A stretch of 64,000 nt of DNA from Sodiomyces alkalinus F11 (GCF_003711515.1 NW_021167090.1:937346-1001345); one strand, 5' to 3'. Shown: positions 45,051-57,900, counted from the stretch's first letter. The notes: generated by a model not told the origin, from the sequence alone. Program-made: numbers and translations.

Positions 45051-48000
45051 ATGGCTATTTCGGTATGCTTCCCTTCCTATCCCACCCCCCCTTCTCCCCC
45101 CACCCACAGAGCTGACTAGATTCCATCACCAACAGTGGAGGGCATTCGACTTCTTCGACGTCAGTCAGATCAGACTCGCCGACGAAGAGACGCGTCTTTT
45201 CGAGAGCAACGAAATCTCCACCGTCTGTTCCGGATCCGATAGCCTCTTCCTCGCCACCTACGACGGATACGTCCGCATCATCGGCGCGAGCTGGAAGGTC
45301 GTCCAGAGCTTCCCCGCCCACGATGCTGCCATTACACACATGCGACAGGTGGAGGGGACGAGCTTGCTGGTGACTATTGCTGTATGTGGTGAAAATGAAA
45401 AGCACAAAGGTCTCAACCAGACATAGCATGGCTGTTTAGCTGACGATGCCCATCCCACTAGGAGGATTTGACCAGCGAGCCCATCTTGAAGGTATGGGCG
45501 TTGGATAAACTCGACAAGAAGACGAACCTGCCGACCTGTTTAAGCACACTCACCATCAACAATGGAAAGAAGAATTTTCCGGTTAGTCTGGCCACAGGCA
45601 CCATGAGCCTGCCATAACGTCAACGTCGTCGCAGCTGTTTGTCTTACCTCCCTGTTACCAGATCTCTGCCGTCTCCGCCCTCGACGACCTCTCCCAAGTC
45701 GCTGTTGGGTTCGCCAACGGCACCGTCACCCTCATCCGCGGCGACCTCATCAACGACCTCGGCTCGAAGCAGCGCATCATGCACGAGTCCGAGGAGCCCG
45801 TCACCGGCGTCGAGCTCCTAGCAGACCCCAACTCGTCCTCCACCACCCTCTTCGTTTCCACCACCTCCCGCATCCTGAAGATGACCATTTCCCGGAAAGG
45901 TCAGGGTTCCCCGCCCAAGACGGTCGAGGACGCCGGCTGCGACGTCGGCTGCATCGCCCTCGACAAGGCCACCGCCGAGATTGTCGTGGTCCGCGACGAC
46001 GCCATCTACACCTACACCGCCGACGGCCGGGGCCCGCCCAAAGCCTACGAGTCTCCGAAGAAGCTCGTCTCCGTCTTCCACGAATACGTCGCCCTCGTTT
46101 GCCCCCCTTCTTTTTCCACTTCCGACAGGGACAGGCAAGCGGATCCCGTTCGACGCCGGTTCGGGGAGGTGGCCGATGCCTTCCACAACGCCTCCACTTT
46201 CGTCCTGCTCGAGCCGGACCTGCGCGTCATCGGCCATACCGAATCCCTCATCTCGCCTCTGAAAGCCATGTTCCAGATCTGGGGGGACCTGTTCGTCTTG
46301 ACTCAGGATGGCAAGATCCACCGCTACCACGAGAGAACCCTGCAACAAAGGCTGGAACTACTATACCAGCGGAACATGTTCCCTCTGGCCATCGACCTGG
46401 CCCAGAAGTCCGGAATGGACCTTAAGCAGCAGACGGCCATTTTCCGTCGTTTCGGCGATCATCTTTACCAAAAGGGCGACCACGACGGCGCCATGGTTCA
46501 ATATATCAAGGCCATCGATACTACAGAGCCGTCACAAGTCATTCGCAAAGTAGGAAGTCGTTTTCCTTCCTTCTTCTCGCCGTGTACCATCGCTGACGAG
46601 TTGAAATTCCACTAGTTCCTCGACACGCAAAGGATACACAACTTGATCCAGTATCTCGAGCAGTTGCACGACCACCGCAAAGCCACCGCCGATCACACCA
46701 CGCTGCTTCTCAACTGCTACGCCAAGCTCAAGGACACGGAGAAGCTCGAGCGCTTCATCAAGTCGCCTGGCGACCTGAAGTTCGACCTTGAGACGGCTAT
46801 TTCCATGTGTCGCCAGGGCGGCTACTACGAGCAGGCCGCCTACCTAGCGAAGCAACACGGAGAGACCGACTTGGTCGTTGACATTTTGATCGAGGACTCC
46901 AAGCGCTATGACGACGCCCTGGATTTCATCTGGCAACAGGAGCCCGAAGTGGTGAGTTTACTGCCGGCGTTAAGAACAAAAAGAATTTAAGATAAATTAA
47001 CAAAAACAAAAGGCCTACCCCTGTCTGAAGAAATACGCAAGAGTGCTCATCGAGCACTGCCCAAAAGAAGCAACACGGCTGTTCATCGACTACTATACGG
47101 GAAAGTATCGGCCCAAGCTCCAGTTGATTCCGACAGAAGACGACAACGGCAACCCCGCCAGCGGAGGCGTCATGGCCGGCGCTACCAGTGCCATGCAAAA
47201 CCTCACCAATCTCCTCCCCCTTCCCTACATGAACGCCGCATCCTTCTCCGCTACACCAGCTACGCCGGGCGCGAACGCGAACGCGAACGACACGAAACCG
47301 CCCAACGGTGAGGCGGCGCCCGTCGTCGTCAACCCCGACGATCTCCCCATCCTGCAGTATTCCGCACCACCACCTCGGACGGCGTTTTCGTCCTTCATCG
47401 ATCACCCAGACGAGTTTGTCGTCTTCCTAGAAGCGTGCTTGCAGGAGAAGGATCTGAAAGAATCAGACAAGACGGATCTATACACGACATTATTCGAAAT
47501 GTACCTGCACAAGTCCAACGAGAAGAAGGGGGAGCAGCACCGGGAGGAGTGGGAGAACAAGGCGAAGAAGCTGATCGAGGGCCAGGAGATCCCCATGGAG
47601 AGTTCCAACGTGTTGCTCCTGTCTCACCTCTCGGATTTCCAGGACGGCACCCGGCTGGTCAAGGAACAGTCCGGCCTCCTGTTCGACATTTTCCGGTCCT
47701 ATACGTCGGCCAAGGACACGCGGGGCGCCATCAAGGCGCTGCGCAAGTACGGACCCGAAGAGCCGCAGCTCTACCCGGCCGCGTTGGCCTACCTCGCCTC
47801 CGACCCGCGCGTCCTGGAAGAGGCGGGCGCCGACGAGCTGGCGGCCGTGCTCGCCAAGATTGACAAGGACGGGCTGATGGCGCCGTTGCAGGTCATACAG
47901 ATCCTGGTCGGCCAGGCGGGCAGTGACAGTAACAGTAACAACAGCAATGCTGGCGGGGGGGTGGCCAGCATGGGCATGATCAAGCCGTACCTGCGCGAGG

Positions 48001-48461
48001 TGATCGAGCGGGAGAGGCAGGAGATCGCGGCGAACGGGCGGCGCATCGCGGCGTTCCGGGCCGAGACGGAACAGAAGCGGGCGGAACTCGCCGAGATGGG
48101 GACCAAGCCGGCCGTGTTCCAGGCTACGCGGTGTGCGGACTGCGGGCAGGCGCTCGACCTCCCGGCCGTGCACTTTCTTTGCAGGCACAGCTTCCACCAG
48201 CGGTGCCTGCGAGGTGGTGGAGGCGGAGGCGGAGGCGGTGGCGGAGGCGGTGGGACTGGGAATGCGAACGAGCCTGGGTGTCCCCTCTGTGCCAAGGACA
48301 ACGCGACGATCCGGGCGCTGCGGGCGACGCAGATGGAGACGGCGGGGAAGCATGAGCTGTTCAAGGCGGAGTTGGAACGGAGTGAGGACCCGTTTGCGAC
48401 GGTGGCGGATTGGTTTGGACGGGGTGTCGTGGGGGCGCCTAATGCCGAGCCGGGGTCTTGA
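45051..48461 (+). CDS. vps11: Vps11/Pep5, HOPS-CORVET subunit with RING finger, 6 exons
   Basis: The model is join(45051..45062, 45136..45381, 45462..45581, 45662..46549, 46616..46951, 47013..48461), 1016 residues. Every exon length is a multiple of three and all introns are phase 0. The 12-nt first exon encodes MAIS, then WRAFDFFDVSQI follows, the typical Vps11 start. An N-terminal beta-propeller spans about residues 10-340. An alpha-solenoid with the clathrin-repeat-like LYQRNMFPLAIDLA and YDDALDFIWQQEPE follows. A RING-type finger lies near the end (CADCGQAL...CRHSFHQRCL...CPLC). Vps11 bridges Vps18 and the class C core of the vacuolar/endosomal tethering complexes (established). An insertion rich in Asn/Ala/Pro lies near residue 600-630, and a polyglycine tract of 14 residues lies within the RING. 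It is convergent with chorismate synthase. Confidence 0.94.
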
Positions 48462-48811
48462 GGGGGGCGGATCTATGCCCTCGCTGTCACTGCCTCCTTA
48501 TGTCGTCTGTCTTGCATCCTGGTGTATGATAATGCGGGCAGCATGAGTTGTTGGGAGATTTGGTGAGCACTGGCGGCGTATTCCAGGGATTTGCAAGAAA
48601 TCTGCCTTTTTTCCTTTTTTTTATCTTTTTTTTTATCATCAAGCTTGACAGAGCAATCAGCATCTGTTTTATTTTGGGGGGTCTTTTGAAACGCCTTATA
48701 AGGAAATTTGACACATTGATGTATTCCCCCCCCCCCTGGGGTTCCTCTTCTTCGGACTGCAAAACAACTATATACGAGAGAGAACCAATTCAAGAAAAAG
48801 CGACAACACCG
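48462..48811. other. Short spacer between convergent vps11 and chorismate synthase
   Basis: These 350 bp contain T-rich tracts (about 48606-48638) and a C-run (48727-48737). No gene was seen. The two mRNAs may overlap in their 3' UTRs. Confidence 0.55.
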
Positions 48812-50170
48812 CTATGAAGAGGGAGCCGGTGGCTGTTGCACCGGAAGAGCTTGTCCTTGGGCCTTGGGCAGCGGCGGCAGCAGACTGCTCGAAACGTGGC
48901 GGGCATGCTGGGCGAGGAGGGCATCCATGAGGACGAGGGCAGTCATACCCTCGACAATGGGCACGGCTCTCGGTACAACGCAAGGGTCATGACGGCCCTT
49001 GGCAGCCAGAACACCCATTTCCTCGCCGTCGTACGTGGCGGTGGACTGGTCCCGGCCAATGGTGGCGGCGGGCTTAAAGGCCACGCGGAAGTAGATGGGC
49101 TCGCCATTCGAGATGCCGCCCTGGACGCCCCCGCTGTAGTTGGTCTTGGTGGCGAGGCGGGAGCGGGGGATCCCGTTCCCCGAGGTGGCGGCCGAACCGG
49201 CACCAGCAGCCGCGACGGCATCGACGTCGGGGGCCTTGATGAACGGGTCGTTGTGGGTGGAACCGGGGACCTCGCACCCCCCGAAACCGGAGCCGATCTC
49301 GAAGCCCTTGGTGGCGGGGATGCTGAGCATGGCGTGGGCGAGGAGGGCCTCGAGCTTGTCGAAGCAGGGCTCGCCCAGGCCGGCGGGCGGGTTGCGGACG
49401 ACGCAGGTGACGGTGCCGCCTATGCTGTCGTTGCGGTCGCGGAAGGAGGCGATGTACTCGTTCATGCGGGTGGCGGCGGCGTGGTCGGGGCAGCGGACGG
49501 GGAGGAAGCGGTCGACGGTGTCCCGGTCGATGGTGCGCAGCAAGTCGAGGAAGTCCGGGTTCGTGGACGGGGACGGGTGGTCCGGGGTCGGGGGGAAGAG
49601 GTGGACGGCGCCGACGGAGGCGACGAAAGCGGTGATCTCGGTGCCGTAGGCTTGGCGGAGGTATTTCTCGGCGACGGCGCCGGCGGCCACACGGGCGATG
49701 GTCTCGCGAGCGGAGCTGCGGCCGCCACCCGAGCTGGCTTTCACGCCGTACTTGGCCAGGTAGGTCCAGTCGGCGTGCGAGGGGCGCGGGAAGCGGTCCA
49801 TGGTGCTGTTGCCGTAGTCGCGCGGGCGCTGGTCCTCGTTGGCGACCACCATGGCCACGGGGGTGCCGAGGGTGACGCCGAACTCGGTGCCCGAGTGGAT
49901 GGTGACGCGGTCCTTCTCGTCGCGGGGCGTGGTGATGGCGCTTTGGCCGGGGCGGCGGCGCGTCAGTTGCGGTTGGATGTCGGATTCGGTGAGGGCCATG
50001 CCGGGGGGGATGCCGTCTACTATGACGCCGACCGATTTGCCGTGCGACTCGCCATAGCTGTGAGGGGAAGGGCAGGGAGTTAGCCACTGGGTGGGCATGG
50101 GGCTGGTCTATTGGAGGGGGATTCGTTTTCCTTACGTGGTAACCCGGAAATAATTACCAAATGTTGACAT
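48812..50170 (-). CDS. aro2: Chorismate synthase (ARO2-type), 2 exons
   Basis: The model is complement(join(48812..50057, 50136..50170)), 426 residues. A 35-nt first exon ([12 protein letters not shown]) splices through GTAAGG...CACAG to [15 protein letters not shown]. The enzyme makes chorismate from 5-enolpyruvylshikimate-3-phosphate, the last shikimate-pathway step. Fungal forms also reduce their own FMN with NADPH (established for Neurospora). Signatures visible are [48 protein letters not shown] and [10 protein letters not shown]. Length matches fungal relatives (about 400-430). The C-terminal Pro/Gln-rich tail is variable. The start gives the canonical [18 protein letters not shown] opening, which confirms both the exon and the intron. 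It is divergent from the lipoate ligase gene and convergent with vps11. Confidence 0.95.
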
Positions 50171-50722
50171 TGCGGAGATGTGGATATGTCGCCGTAGAAT
50201 GAGGGAAGATGTACGATGTACGATGGTCCTCTTATTTTGTTTTCTTGATTTTCTTATGTATTATTTCGTTTGTTTCTTCGGTGAGTCAGGCGTGAGCGAC
50301 AGGATGCAGAAAGTTTGGAGTTGCAACTTTCCCAGGCCGATCACGGCGGAGGGGTATTCTTCAATTACTGCATATGCTTTGACATGCATATCTCCCACTC
50401 TTCCATTGCCATATGGTGGATAGATGCACACCTGCAAACCTCGTCCAGCCTCATCGTCCTCGACGGTTTGACAGTTGGACAGCATCAGATTCGGTCAAAC
50501 AGTCGTCAATATCGACTTAATTCGAATCTCTCAACTCAAAACTCATATCCATTTTAGTCTGTCTTTAATTCTAAGCTACACGAAGAGCTTTCTACAGCTT
50601 ATTCTTGGTTATAACCCGACGATCCAGATCGTATAGCCTTTCATAACACCACATCTCACCTCACCATCCCATACTCAACAATGAGGGCAAGGTAGGTAGT
50701 CGCTCATCGACATAGCCCACCC
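50171..50722. promoter_or_regulatory. Divergent promoter region, chorismate synthase / lipoate ligase
   Basis: This is 552 bp between two start codons on opposite strands. It has T/A-richer DNA, several GACAT/ATGTC words and no open frame of note. No specific transcription-factor site can be claimed. Confidence 0.5.
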
Positions 50723-52220
50723 ATGCTGCTCTCTCCGTCCCGTCTTCGCGGGCTCGGATCCCGCGTCCCACCCTGCTCTTCCTTCCGCCCTTTTACGGCC
50801 GCCGCCGCCGCCGCCGCCTCGCCAACCTCCAAACCCCAAGTCTACCTCTCCCGCTCCCGCAACCCCTATCTCAACCTCTCCGTCGAGCACCACCTGCTCC
50901 AGACCACACCCCCCGACTCGACCGTCCTTTTCCTCTACACCAACCGCCCCTGCGTCGTCATAGGTCGCAACCAGAATCCCTGGCTAGAGGTCAACCTCCC
51001 CTTGCTCTCCTCGCTCACCGCCCGCACGAAGCCCGGCGACCATGAACCGGCCCCCACGACCATCGACCTCGTGAGGCGCCGCTCGGGAGGCGGCACGGTC
51101 TTCCACGACCCGGGGAACGTCAACTACAGCGTCATCTGCCCGCCCGAGTCGTTCGACCGCGACAAGCACGCCGAGATGGTGGTGCGCGCGCTGCGGGGGC
51201 TGGGCGTCCCAGGAGCGCGCGTCAACGCCCGGCACGACATTGTCGTGGACGTGGACGTGGACGTGGACGTCAGTGAAAGCGACGGTAACCATGGGGCAAA
51301 CACGTTCAAGATCTCCGGCTCCGCTTACAAGCTCACCCGCCTCCGCAGCCTCCACCACGGGACCTGTCTCCTGTCCTCGCCAAACTTGGGGTCCATCGGG
51401 CCCCTCTTGCGCTCGCCCGCGGAACCTTTTATCAAGGCTCGCGGCGTGGAGAGCGTGCGGTCCCCCGTGCGCAATGTCGGCGTCGGGAACGGGGAGTTCG
51501 AGGACGCTGTCGTGGCTGAGTTTGCGAAGATGTACGGCGACCCCGACGTGTTCTGCGAGGTGGGCGACGAAGCCGGGGCTGTGGATGGAGTTGAGAAGGG
51601 GATGAAAGAGTTGTTGGTACGTTTTTTTTCTTTTTTCTTTTTCTTTTTTCTTCTTTTTTTTTCTTTTTTTTGCTTTTTTTTTAACTTGTCTTTCCTTTTA
51701 CTGTTCTTTCTACTTCTCCGCGCTCTAAAGACTCGACCGCCAATAACTAACCACCCGCATGGTGCAGTCGAGGGATTGGATTTACGGACAAACGCCGCTG
51801 TTCAGCTTCTCAACCTACCCGACCGAGGACGATCCGAGAGAGAGGCCCTCATTGCCTAGTGATGTGAGTTGAGTTGATGGGGCACGCACTCGTTATCACA
51901 TACCTATCCTCTTTGTTTGGTATCGAGACAAGGACGCCGAGAGCTAACTCGTCCTGTTTCAAAAGTTCCATCTCAGCTTCGAGGCGCGCCATGGCCAACT
52001 GAGCAAGTTCACCTTTGTGAACGCGTCTTCCGCTGGACATGTCGATATCCCTTCTTCGTCGTCATCCTCGCCGTTGGACGGATCCCGGATCTACGACGTC
52101 GAGGACTGGACAGACGCTCTCCGTTCATACGGCGGCACCGTAAATTCGCAGGCCGAGACTGCCGGCCGTTGGTTGAACGGCCTATTCGGGACAGGACATG
52201 CAAAGACCCAGCTACGATAG
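50723..52220 (+). CDS. Mitochondrial lipoate-protein ligase A (AIM22/Lip3-type), 3 exons
   Basis: The model is join(50723..51616, 51768..51863, 51966..52220), 414 residues. The introns are GTACGT...GCAG (with a long T-rich tract) and GTGAGT...AAAG, both phase 0. The N-terminus ([15 protein letters not shown]..., basic, Ser/Ala-rich and lacking acids for about 40 residues) fits a mitochondrial targeting peptide. The LplA/BPL fold is shown by [37 protein letters not shown] and GNVNYS (lipoyl-AMP binding), and KISGSAYKL with the catalytic Lys. The C-terminal domain has [13 protein letters not shown] and FTFVNA. It transfers lipoate or octanoate to 2-oxoacid dehydrogenase E2 and GcvH proteins (established for the family; yeast Lip3 may use lipoyl-CoA). 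A Val-Asp dipeptide repeat (GTGGAC units) is inserted just before the catalytic Lys strand. Confidence 0.92.
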
Positions 52221-53129
52221 ACATTGCTTGTCCACGTGTATCATATCTACAATACCTTTCACAGCCGAAAACTAAGCGACTTCTTTACAGACAAGACGGG
52301 GACGAACACAAGCGAAGAAGACATGACGGTCCTGAGGCGAGGGGTGAGAGGTGACAGATGAGAGGTGAGGTCCGTCAAATCTCAACCTCGCCGGCTTCTG
52401 CCGAGGAGATTCACTCTCCGTCGAACGCCCGACACAGGGAAACTGAAGTTCAGCGTTCCTTTTCCAAGTTTTCTACACAAGTTTCCTACACTGGGTTGTC
52501 AGGAGGCGCAACTGACTCCACCGATAGGAGAAGCATGGAGGTCGGCTCAAGCAACCATTTCAACTATCGCATGACAATTTCCCTGTCACGGTAGTATCAG
52601 TTTCTGAAACATGACGGACGTACAGTGCCGATGCGAACTCCGAGTGATAACCGGCCTAACCGACCTTGAATCCTTGATTATCCAGTCTCGCGCTCGTCAT
52701 TGCCATCCATCTTTTTCCCCGTAGTGGCGGGCAAAATTAGGGGATAGTTCGTATTAGGATGATTGGAGGTGAGACATGTTCATACCACATGCGCACCTCA
52801 ATACCAAGGTAAGATTCAAGGCCAAGATTTAGGGCCATCCACTATAAGGTGACGAGAGTGTGTGTGGTAAGGCAGGAGACGAAAGGGGGAAAGGTGTTAA
52901 AATAAAAATAAAAATAAAAAAAATAAAACACCCACACGCACACGCAAGAGAGAGAGAAGATGGAGAAGAAGCGTTGTCTCATTTCCAACGCCCGCTCAAC
53001 CAAGCACTCATTCATGCGCCAAAAGACTTGGATGTTACGCTCTTATCGCCCATCTTCCCCAAGGACAAGATTCCGAGCGTTTCCGCGAATGAGGCCGCGA
53101 ACCAAAGATCCATGGGCCAAGATCCAAGA

Positions 53130-53150
53130 GCCAAGAGCCAAGAGCCAAGA
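53130..53150. repeat. Tandem GCCAAGA repeat (3 perfect copies, imperfect before)
   Basis: Three perfect 7-bp units, with degenerate copies on the left, lie in non-coding DNA. Confidence 0.9.
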
Positions 53151-54477
53151 ACCCAAACGTATCCGTACCAAGGCCCGAGAATCGGAAACCTCGGAGAGCA
53201 AAGAACCAGGCTAATAAATAACTACACTAACATAGCAACATGCGAAGGAGCGATTGCTGAGTAGTACTCCCAAGACTTTCGAGACAATAAGTTGCTATCT
53301 CGACAGTAGTTGGTGTGGTTGGCTAATAATAAGGGACGGCACGTAAGGAGGCCATCTTGGGTATTTCTGTCCGTCCGTCCAGTCCGTCCAGTCAGCCCGA
53401 TTACCTCGTGGCGCTAGGCCCATCTGCTAATTGTGGTGGGTTCGTATTATCCAGGACAACCAGAACGGGCTTGGTTCGGATTTTCGCCAACTACGACGAA
53501 GACCATCCCTCGAGCTTATGCTGTGTGCGTGACACCAGACCTCCCGCCGCCGTCAGAACGGTCCAATAAAGTCGAGATATCAAGACGATCAAGATGGAAG
53601 GGACTGACTGTGAGATCAGCGCACGGCATGCCGCGTCCCGGGATGCAAGAAGAAATAAAATCGAAAAGGGGGGGAGGCCTCTATCAGATAATCTGATCAT
53701 CTGAAGGAATGACTCGATTTGTGTGTCTCCCCTTGAACCGGTTCGCGACGAGAAAGGACTGGCAAAGGGGTGGTGTCTTTGTCTTTGTCCGTCAGAGGGT
53801 AATTATTGTGCTGTATATAGCCGCCGCTCCCCCTTGTGGGTGCCCTGGACGTGTACGTGTAGTGTAATCCCCAATCCCCAGTCAGTTTGACGCCATCGAG
53901 ATGACGTGCAGGAAAAGCGACCCATGTAGCCCGGGCGTCTTGCAGGGGGATGTTTACCAGGGGGGAGCTGGCTGGGTAATGAAATGCGAGGTCCCGTCCC
54001 TGGGTGTACCGAGTACATGTTGTACGATCGGACTCTGGTTCGAAGGTTGGCCTAGGCGATGAATTAGGTAGTAAAAGGGGACGTTTCGAAGCGAAAATCA
54101 TAGGTGCGAAGTACCAGACATTTTCCAGACAATGTCGATCCATGTGCAGTACGTTGTAAGGTGCCTTATCCAACGTCTGCAGACGTCCAAGGTAACAGCG
54201 AGAACCGTGCCTGCATGTACGAAATACACGTACAACGTAGTCCTTCACAATGTATCCGTACCTCCGTACGTTGTAGTTCGTCTCCATGGTCTGTTCTTCT
54301 CCGCGGAGATAGCCCAGCAAGGCACCTTGCCGTTGTCCTTCTCGTGTGTTACCCCAACGTACCTTCTTCATTCTTTCCCACACCCAATTAAAAAAGAAGG
54401 AAAAAAGAAAAACAGGTAATAACTTGTTGGCAACGGCACATGCGCAAACCAGAAGGCGTTACGTACTAATACCAACC

Positions 54478-54527
54478 NNNNNNNNNNNNNNNNNNNNNNN
54501 NNNNNNNNNNNNNNNNNNNNNNNNNNN
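54478..54527. other. Assembly gap (50 N)
   Basis: The run of N is of unknown true length. Flanking sequence shows TACGTA words on both sides, so a GTAC-rich repeat may have broken the assembly (inference). Confidence 0.95.
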
Positions 54528-54898
54528 AAAAATACGTAACAGGTAAGTAACAGTAGCTCCGACATCCCTGCCCAAGCTTCCCCGACTCACCCAATCAAAT
54601 GCGATGTCGAGATCAAAGAGATGGCGGGGGAGAGACAAAAAGCGTTGCAATGAAGGAGGGGCCAAATCGGTGTGATTCCGCACCTTGGGGGATGTGGATA
54701 ATTTCAAGGCAACGAGTGGGAAAAAGAAAGGGGGAAATGCGGAGGCGGAGGTGGAGGCGGAGACGTTATGGCGGATACTCGGAAAAGGGCCAGGGATGGA
54801 GATTGAGGAGGGTGTTGTGAATGGGATGGTGAGCCAAAGAAGTCGGCGGTCCTGACGAATAACCATGGGCAACGGTTTTCCTCCCCTCCCCTCCTCTC

Positions 54899-54938
54899 CA
54901 TCTGCATCTGCATCTGCATCTGCTTCTGCATCTGCTTC
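54899..54938. repeat. CATCTG hexanucleotide microsatellite
   Basis: Tandem CATCTG units with two CTTCTG-type variants. Read on the minus strand it would encode a dipeptide run, but no gene is supported there. Confidence 0.9.
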
Positions 54939-57900
54939 CCTCCTTCTCCGCATTTTCCTCTTTACCATAGCGTCTCGTCTTCTTGTGATCGAAGCTACGC
55001 CACGCCGTATATGGAAATGGACCTGCTGAGCCAAAGGAGGGTGGTAGCTGCGAGCGAGAGCGCGCGCGTGGCTGCGGGGAATGGAGAACCATGAAGACTT
55101 GCAGGCGTCGCAGACACACTGAAGTAAAAGTGTGGAAGAAGAGAAAGGACGGGAAACGAGATGCAAAATTGGTGTACTCTGCAGTGCAGTCGGGGATGCT
55201 GGGGCAACACCATCAAACATCCCAACTCGATCAGTCGAGGCCAATCAATCATCGTTCGTCTTTCATACCCACTTGCTTGCCTGCACCCGATCTGTTGCCC
55301 TCCGAGAGGGAAGAGGGAAGAGGGAAGGGAAGTGATCGACCATCTCCTACGACCCTGCAGCTTCAGTTGCATCATGTCCGTGGCTGTGACCGTGACAAGC
55401 GTGTTCTGGGGAGCATTTGAGCTTGGGGTTGGGCACCTGGGAGGTGGTAACACGAGCCCTCCCCTGCCCGACGTGCTGCTTCGTTTCCCCATCCAGACTG
55501 ACTGGGGAGGAGGAGGAGGAGGAGGAGGAATGGCTGGATTCATAATCGTGGATGCTTTACCCCTCCTGCCCCCTCTCTTGTCGTTGGTTGCTCATGAAAG
55601 AGGCGTTTTGCAAAGCCAGCCCATTCCTCATTGTGTCATTTCTTGGATGGCATCCTCTTCCTCTATTGTGCTCCCCATCTGCTCATCCTCCTCTTGGACA
55701 CTGGGCTGAGAAACGCCAACTCCGGAGCACCCATCGTTGCTGACGGCCGCTATAAGCCGTCTACTTAGACGGCCCGGAAGGCCCATCACCCACCATCCTC
55801 GCCAGTTGTGGCGCCGCCCGGCTGGCAACGGTCATGCCAGAATGACGCGGCGGGGATGATGTATTGATACTGGGAACATTAAATGTGGCAAAAATGGGAA
55901 GGACTGCAAGGAATAAATGGTAGTGTAGACGACGCCGACGGGTAATTGCGTAGGAGGCGGGCGTAGGAAAATGAGCAGTCATATTCGCTATCTTCTGGGA
56001 GGGAGGAAGGAAGTGAGTTACTTTCTCCGACGATAATCAACGTACGACCATGATAGCCTTGGAAGAACACTTGATTTGTGAGTATCATGTCGTTTCTTTG
56101 CATCGCCGGCCTGCTGCTGCTGTGACGAAGAGGAAAACAAACAATACGGTGAGCCAAGAGAAAACAGTTACTAATAGCAAAGGCATAAAGGGGCCAAAAA
56201 AAGGGGAAAAAAAGAAGATTGTAAAAATCAAAGAAACTCGAGACAGAAAATAATAAAGGGTAAATAAAACAGACAGTTGTTCAATTATAGACAACGGCAT
56301 ATATGATGGAAATGAGCAGTTATGATTGATGATTATTCCGTTACATCGCAACACCCAGTTTGACAGTGGCGGGTGGTATGAGGGTGGTGTCGGTTCTGGT
56401 CGTGATGCGATGCGAGATGCAAGTGGACAATGCCCCCTAATCTCTGTCAAGGGGGAGAGGGGGCTAACCTGCCATTTTGTTCATGGCTCAATTGACAAGA
56501 CAACGGGAGAAATCAACCAACAAAGTACTGTAGCTTCCCAATCCTACTCACGATATCCTAAGACGGTGCGCCCAAAGCTAGCCAATCGATCATGACACCC
56601 CTTCAAGCGGTGTGCCCGAATGCACAGCGACCTCAAATTTTCGAGTGGGATCAATGGGATGCAAAGAGGCATCAAGGCATCCCCAGCATCCAGTTCATGG
56701 GGGCAGAGGGGGAGGGGGCCCGGAGTCTGAAGGATCCGTCGCCCAAAAAAAAAAAAAAATCCCCGCCCCCATCGTGCCCAGCGCCTCAACACCACACCTC
56801 AAATACTCACGATGCTTTCGCGAGGTACTCGTTGGGAAAGTACTCAGGCTCCGTACAGCGAGCGGTGCTGGCTTATTAATTAGCTCCCGGCCTATAATGC
56901 TGCCCCCTCCAACGTACATACGTCGTAATTACACCGCATAGAAAAGACTCCGGTTCAGGCGCGGTACACGGTCCAGGCCTGGCCATGACCCTCGTCGACG
57001 CTCGAACCCAAGGGAGAAGCAGATCTGCTGACTACGTTGTACATATGGGCGGCAAATATTCGTCTGTAAGGGGCCCGGAGAAGGAGTGAGGAAGGGAAGC
57101 ATCGTGAGAAACCAACAAAAAGAGAGAGAGAGAGAAAAAAAAGGGCGAGACGAGTCTTGTTCTGGCTGACTACTTTGTTTATTACCTGTGCGTATCATGG
57201 CAACGCAACAAACACAACTGCGACCGAGACAGTTCTAGCGCTGCCACGTCTTGCCCGCATCTTCACTTCTGGACCCTGTCCCGCTGTTCCCGTTGTTCCC
57301 CGTTTGGTCTCTCGTTCTGTGGGCGTCGGTCCCCCCTTTCATGCACGCAGGGTATTGTCTCGAGCGGGACGCGATGCTACTCTACCGATACCCTTCCCAT
57401 CCGTGGGCTCCGTCGTAGCAGCCAACGCAGTCGAGAGTGTGTTCAAATTATCCTTTTCTGGGGGGGGGGTTTTTTTGTCTCTGATTTTGTCTCCAATTGC
57501 CGACTGCACGGCCTGTGCAAACAAAGTCGAAGAGAAAAACAAAAGAAAAAGAACGAGAGTTTAGTCAGATTTCCGTGGGCCAAGGGGCCAAGGATGTAAC
57601 GATAACAGACACGATGCGAAAGAAGCGTTGGTCCGTGAGAGTCGGGCTGGGATGTGACCCTGACGATGAGGGCACCCCAAAAATACCTAGGGCCAGGTAC
57701 ACAGCATGGGCCGATAGGGATTGAGACAAGACAATCAAGCGAACAGGCAGGCAGGCCAACGTCAGGGCAGGGGGAGCTTGAAGTCATGCATGTTATGTGT
57801 GGTTTGTTCTTTTCCTGCTGGCTGCCCTTCTATTTTCATGGTCATGATGAATTGAGGTGATTAAAAAAAAAGGAAAACTCAAAACATATGAACAATGTTA

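Noticed and set aside
48836..50083. 415-codon plus-strand frame opposite chorismate synthase
   Set aside because: It is a Gly/Val/Asp-rich mirror of chorismate synthase codons with no family resemblance.
53697..54383. 228-codon minus-strand frame
   Set aside because: It has no domain or signal and an irregular composition, and it lies in microsatellite-rich spacer, so it is judged a chance frame.
54459..55244. 261-codon minus-strand frame running through the N gap
   Set aside because: It includes unknown bases. The rest is low-complexity, with the CATCTG repeat read as dipeptides, and has no recognisable domain.
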